Positions 29,195-29,401 of a stretch of DNA of 29,401 nt are shown here, piece by piece. The notes beneath the pieces were generated by a model. It searched no databases, was not told the origin of the DNA, and saw nothing but the letters and a program-made list of their open reading frames with translations. The stretch is from a virus. The DNA is taken from positions 1-29,401 of the IMG/VR virus record IMGVR_UViG_3300006916_000250. The stretch is one strand, 5' to 3'. Numbering within the stretch: position 1 is the stretch's first letter; every line of letters begins with the position of its first letter. Both the position numbers and the translations under genes were made by a program.

Positions 29195-29401
29195 TTAATA
29201 TCCCTACTCAACACTCTGTCTAATTTATCTTCTAATCTATGCAGTGCATCCATCACAATTTGCATCTCATCTTTTACTTCTGCCCTAGACGCATAGTCTT
29301 CTCGTGTTCTGTTTAGCAGTATGTCTATACGCTTTACCTCTGCCATCATGTTCCGAAAAGCCCACACTGCAGGAGCTATGATGAGTGTCAACACTACGTT
29401 C
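29191..29401 (-). CDS. Membrane-anchored coiled-coil protein (start beyond the right edge)
   Basis: The frame is open from the window edge to a stop at 29191-29193, giving about 69 residues. A hydrophobic segment (NVVLTLIIAPAVWAF) precedes a charged heptad helix (MMAEVKRIDILLNRTREDY and EDKLDRVLSR). A GTG at 29392-29394 could be a start, but it would cut into the hydrophobic segment, so the true start probably lies outside. It is upstream of the internal-virion gene. It may be a tail/virion accessory or spanin-like piece. Confidence 0.65.
   Translation of the reverse strand, partial: NVVLTLIIAPAVWAFRNMMAEVKRIDILLNRTREDYASRAEVKDEMQIVMDALHRLEDKLDRVLSRDIK

Noticed and set aside
1-29401. CRISPR arrays, insertion sequences, rRNA or complete tRNA genes, phage RNA polymerase
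   Set aside because: None seen. No regularly spaced repeats, transposase motifs, structured RNA genes or single-subunit RNA polymerase motifs were found on either strand.

Overview
The window looks like part of the genome of a marine, T7-like podovirus of the HMO-2011 type, named after the SAR116 phage HMO-2011. The best evidence is a family A DNA polymerase carrying a partial DnaJ-type zinc finger between its exonuclease and polymerase halves, which is the published hallmark of that group. Supporting genes are a stand-alone TOPRIM primase, a DnaB-like helicase, a T7 endonuclease I homologue, an Fe-S PD-(D/E)XK exonuclease, a monomeric class II ribonucleotide reductase and a tyrosine integrase. 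The DNA is AT-rich, and the holin resembles those of alphaproteobacterial gene-transfer agents. Both fit a marine alphaproteobacterial host, but the host itself cannot be read from the sequence. No phage RNA polymerase is present, and the promoters I can see are of host sigma-70 type.

Layout: positions 1-2168 (minus strand) hold lysis and small late genes: a partial conserved gene at the left edge, basic small proteins, an M15 endopeptidase, a GTA-type holin, a second two-helix membrane protein and two further small genes. Positions 2169-3275 are a 1.1-kb non-coding divergent control region with a minus-strand promoter (2303-2331), plus-strand promoters (2676-2704 and 3210-3239), repeats, a very AT-rich tract and a structured RNA candidate. 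Positions 3276-19725 (plus strand) form one dense early/middle operon of about 37 genes, many coupled by ATGA or TAATG overlaps. It runs from small accessory proteins through a PAPS-reductase-like enzyme, a C5 DNA methyltransferase, a SleB lysin and the integrase to the replication block: primase, T5orf172 nuclease, helicase, polymerase, a putative SSB, exonuclease, endonuclease I, DUF3310 and RNR. Positions 19739-29401 (minus strand) carry virion genes: a 961-residue internal-virion-like protein, a LysM-transglycosylase, and large conserved structural proteins.

The plus operon and the right-hand virion operon converge at 19.73 kb, where a hairpin plus T-rich tract probably ends plus-strand transcription. 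The two minus-strand blocks read in the same sense. If the genome is circular or circularly permuted, they are one late operon that starts near 2.3 kb, runs leftwards off the window and re-enters at the right edge. Head, portal and terminase genes would then lie outside the window.

The genes work together as a takeover and replication programme. The control region fires outwards. RNR supplies dNTPs, and primase, helicase, polymerase and the putative SSB build the fork. The exonuclease and endonuclease I would recycle host DNA and resolve junctions. The methyltransferase, perhaps with the PP-loop enzyme, may modify phage DNA. Three peptidoglycan enzymes serve entry (virion transglycosylase) and exit (M15 peptidase, SleB hydrolase). 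At least 14 genes of 26-59 codons were recovered by reading overlaps, and many encode single membrane helices.
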